Positions 5,045-5,108 of a DNA stretch of 5,108 nucleotides are shown one piece after another. Position 1 is the stretch's first letter, and each line of letters begins with the position of its first letter. A program made the position numbers and the translations under genes. Below the pieces are notes generated by a model. The model saw only the letters and a list, made by a program, of their open reading frames with translations, ran no database searches and was not told where the DNA came from. The stretch comes from Oscillospiraceae bacterium (GTDB lineage: Bacteria > Bacillota > Clostridia > Oscillospirales > Ruminococcaceae), in contig JAAVIG010000200.1 of assembly GCA_014796735.1 (NCBI GenBank), positions 1-5,108 of the forward strand. Direction: 5' to 3'.

Positions 5045-5108
5045 ATCTTGCCAAAAGCGGGATTGATCTTCCATAGATATTTTCGACACAAAAATGGATT
5101 CGAACTCC

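Noticed and set aside
5091..5108. GGATTCGAACTCC-type sequence resembling a tRNA T-arm at the right edge
   Set aside because: On the minus strand the T-stem would not pair (GGAG against CCAT). On the plus strand only three pairs form, without the invariant G53-C61, and no other tRNA arms are visible before it. A gene beyond the edge cannot be excluded.

Overview
The window looks like the right-hand end of an integrated mobile element in a low-to-mid GC Firmicute, most likely a gut-type Clostridia member. The evidence is the strong AGGAGG-type ribosome binding sites, the sigma-A promoters with 17-bp spacers, the AT-rich intergenic DNA and the Firmicutes-like protein families. No species can be named from the sequence alone.

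Left part (1-1583, plus strand): the 3' end of an AbiEii-type nucleotidyltransferase toxin gene enters from the left edge. About 370 bp of AT-rich DNA follows, ending in a well-formed promoter that overlaps a likely operator. This drives a two-gene Phd/YefM antitoxin - PIN (VapC-like) toxin operon. A perfect 28-bp-arm hairpin closes this part, where it meets convergent genes from the right.

Middle part (1613-4634, minus strand, read right to left): one promoter (TTGAAT-17-TAAAAT) precedes a ferredoxin-nitroreductase fusion gene, a 2H-phosphoesterase (2'-5' RNA ligase-like) gene, a flavodoxin-family / iron-sulfur flavoprotein-like gene, and a DUF5131 (phage Gp37/Gp68) gene with a radical-SAM-like cysteine motif. 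The first two genes overlap by 1 nt and the others follow at gaps of about 28 and 76 nt, so they may be co-transcribed. Two of the four appear damaged. The nitroreductase has a one-base frameshift inside its first [4Fe-4S] motif. The 2H gene has an in-frame stop, and its second catalytic motif is degraded.

Right part (4683-5108): a bidirectional terminator, then about 220 bp of AT-rich non-coding DNA with short repeats. It runs into a 23-bp fragment matching the 3' end of a tRNA (T-loop to CCA, tRNA-Glu-like) with no tRNA body in front of it. This is the classic footprint of a tyrosine-recombinase integration site. By its orientation, everything to its left is element DNA and everything to its right is chromosomal flank. 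The element would therefore carry two toxin-antitoxin/abortive-infection modules and a redox/radical-SAM-like cassette as cargo. The integrase and the intact tRNA would lie outside the window to the left.
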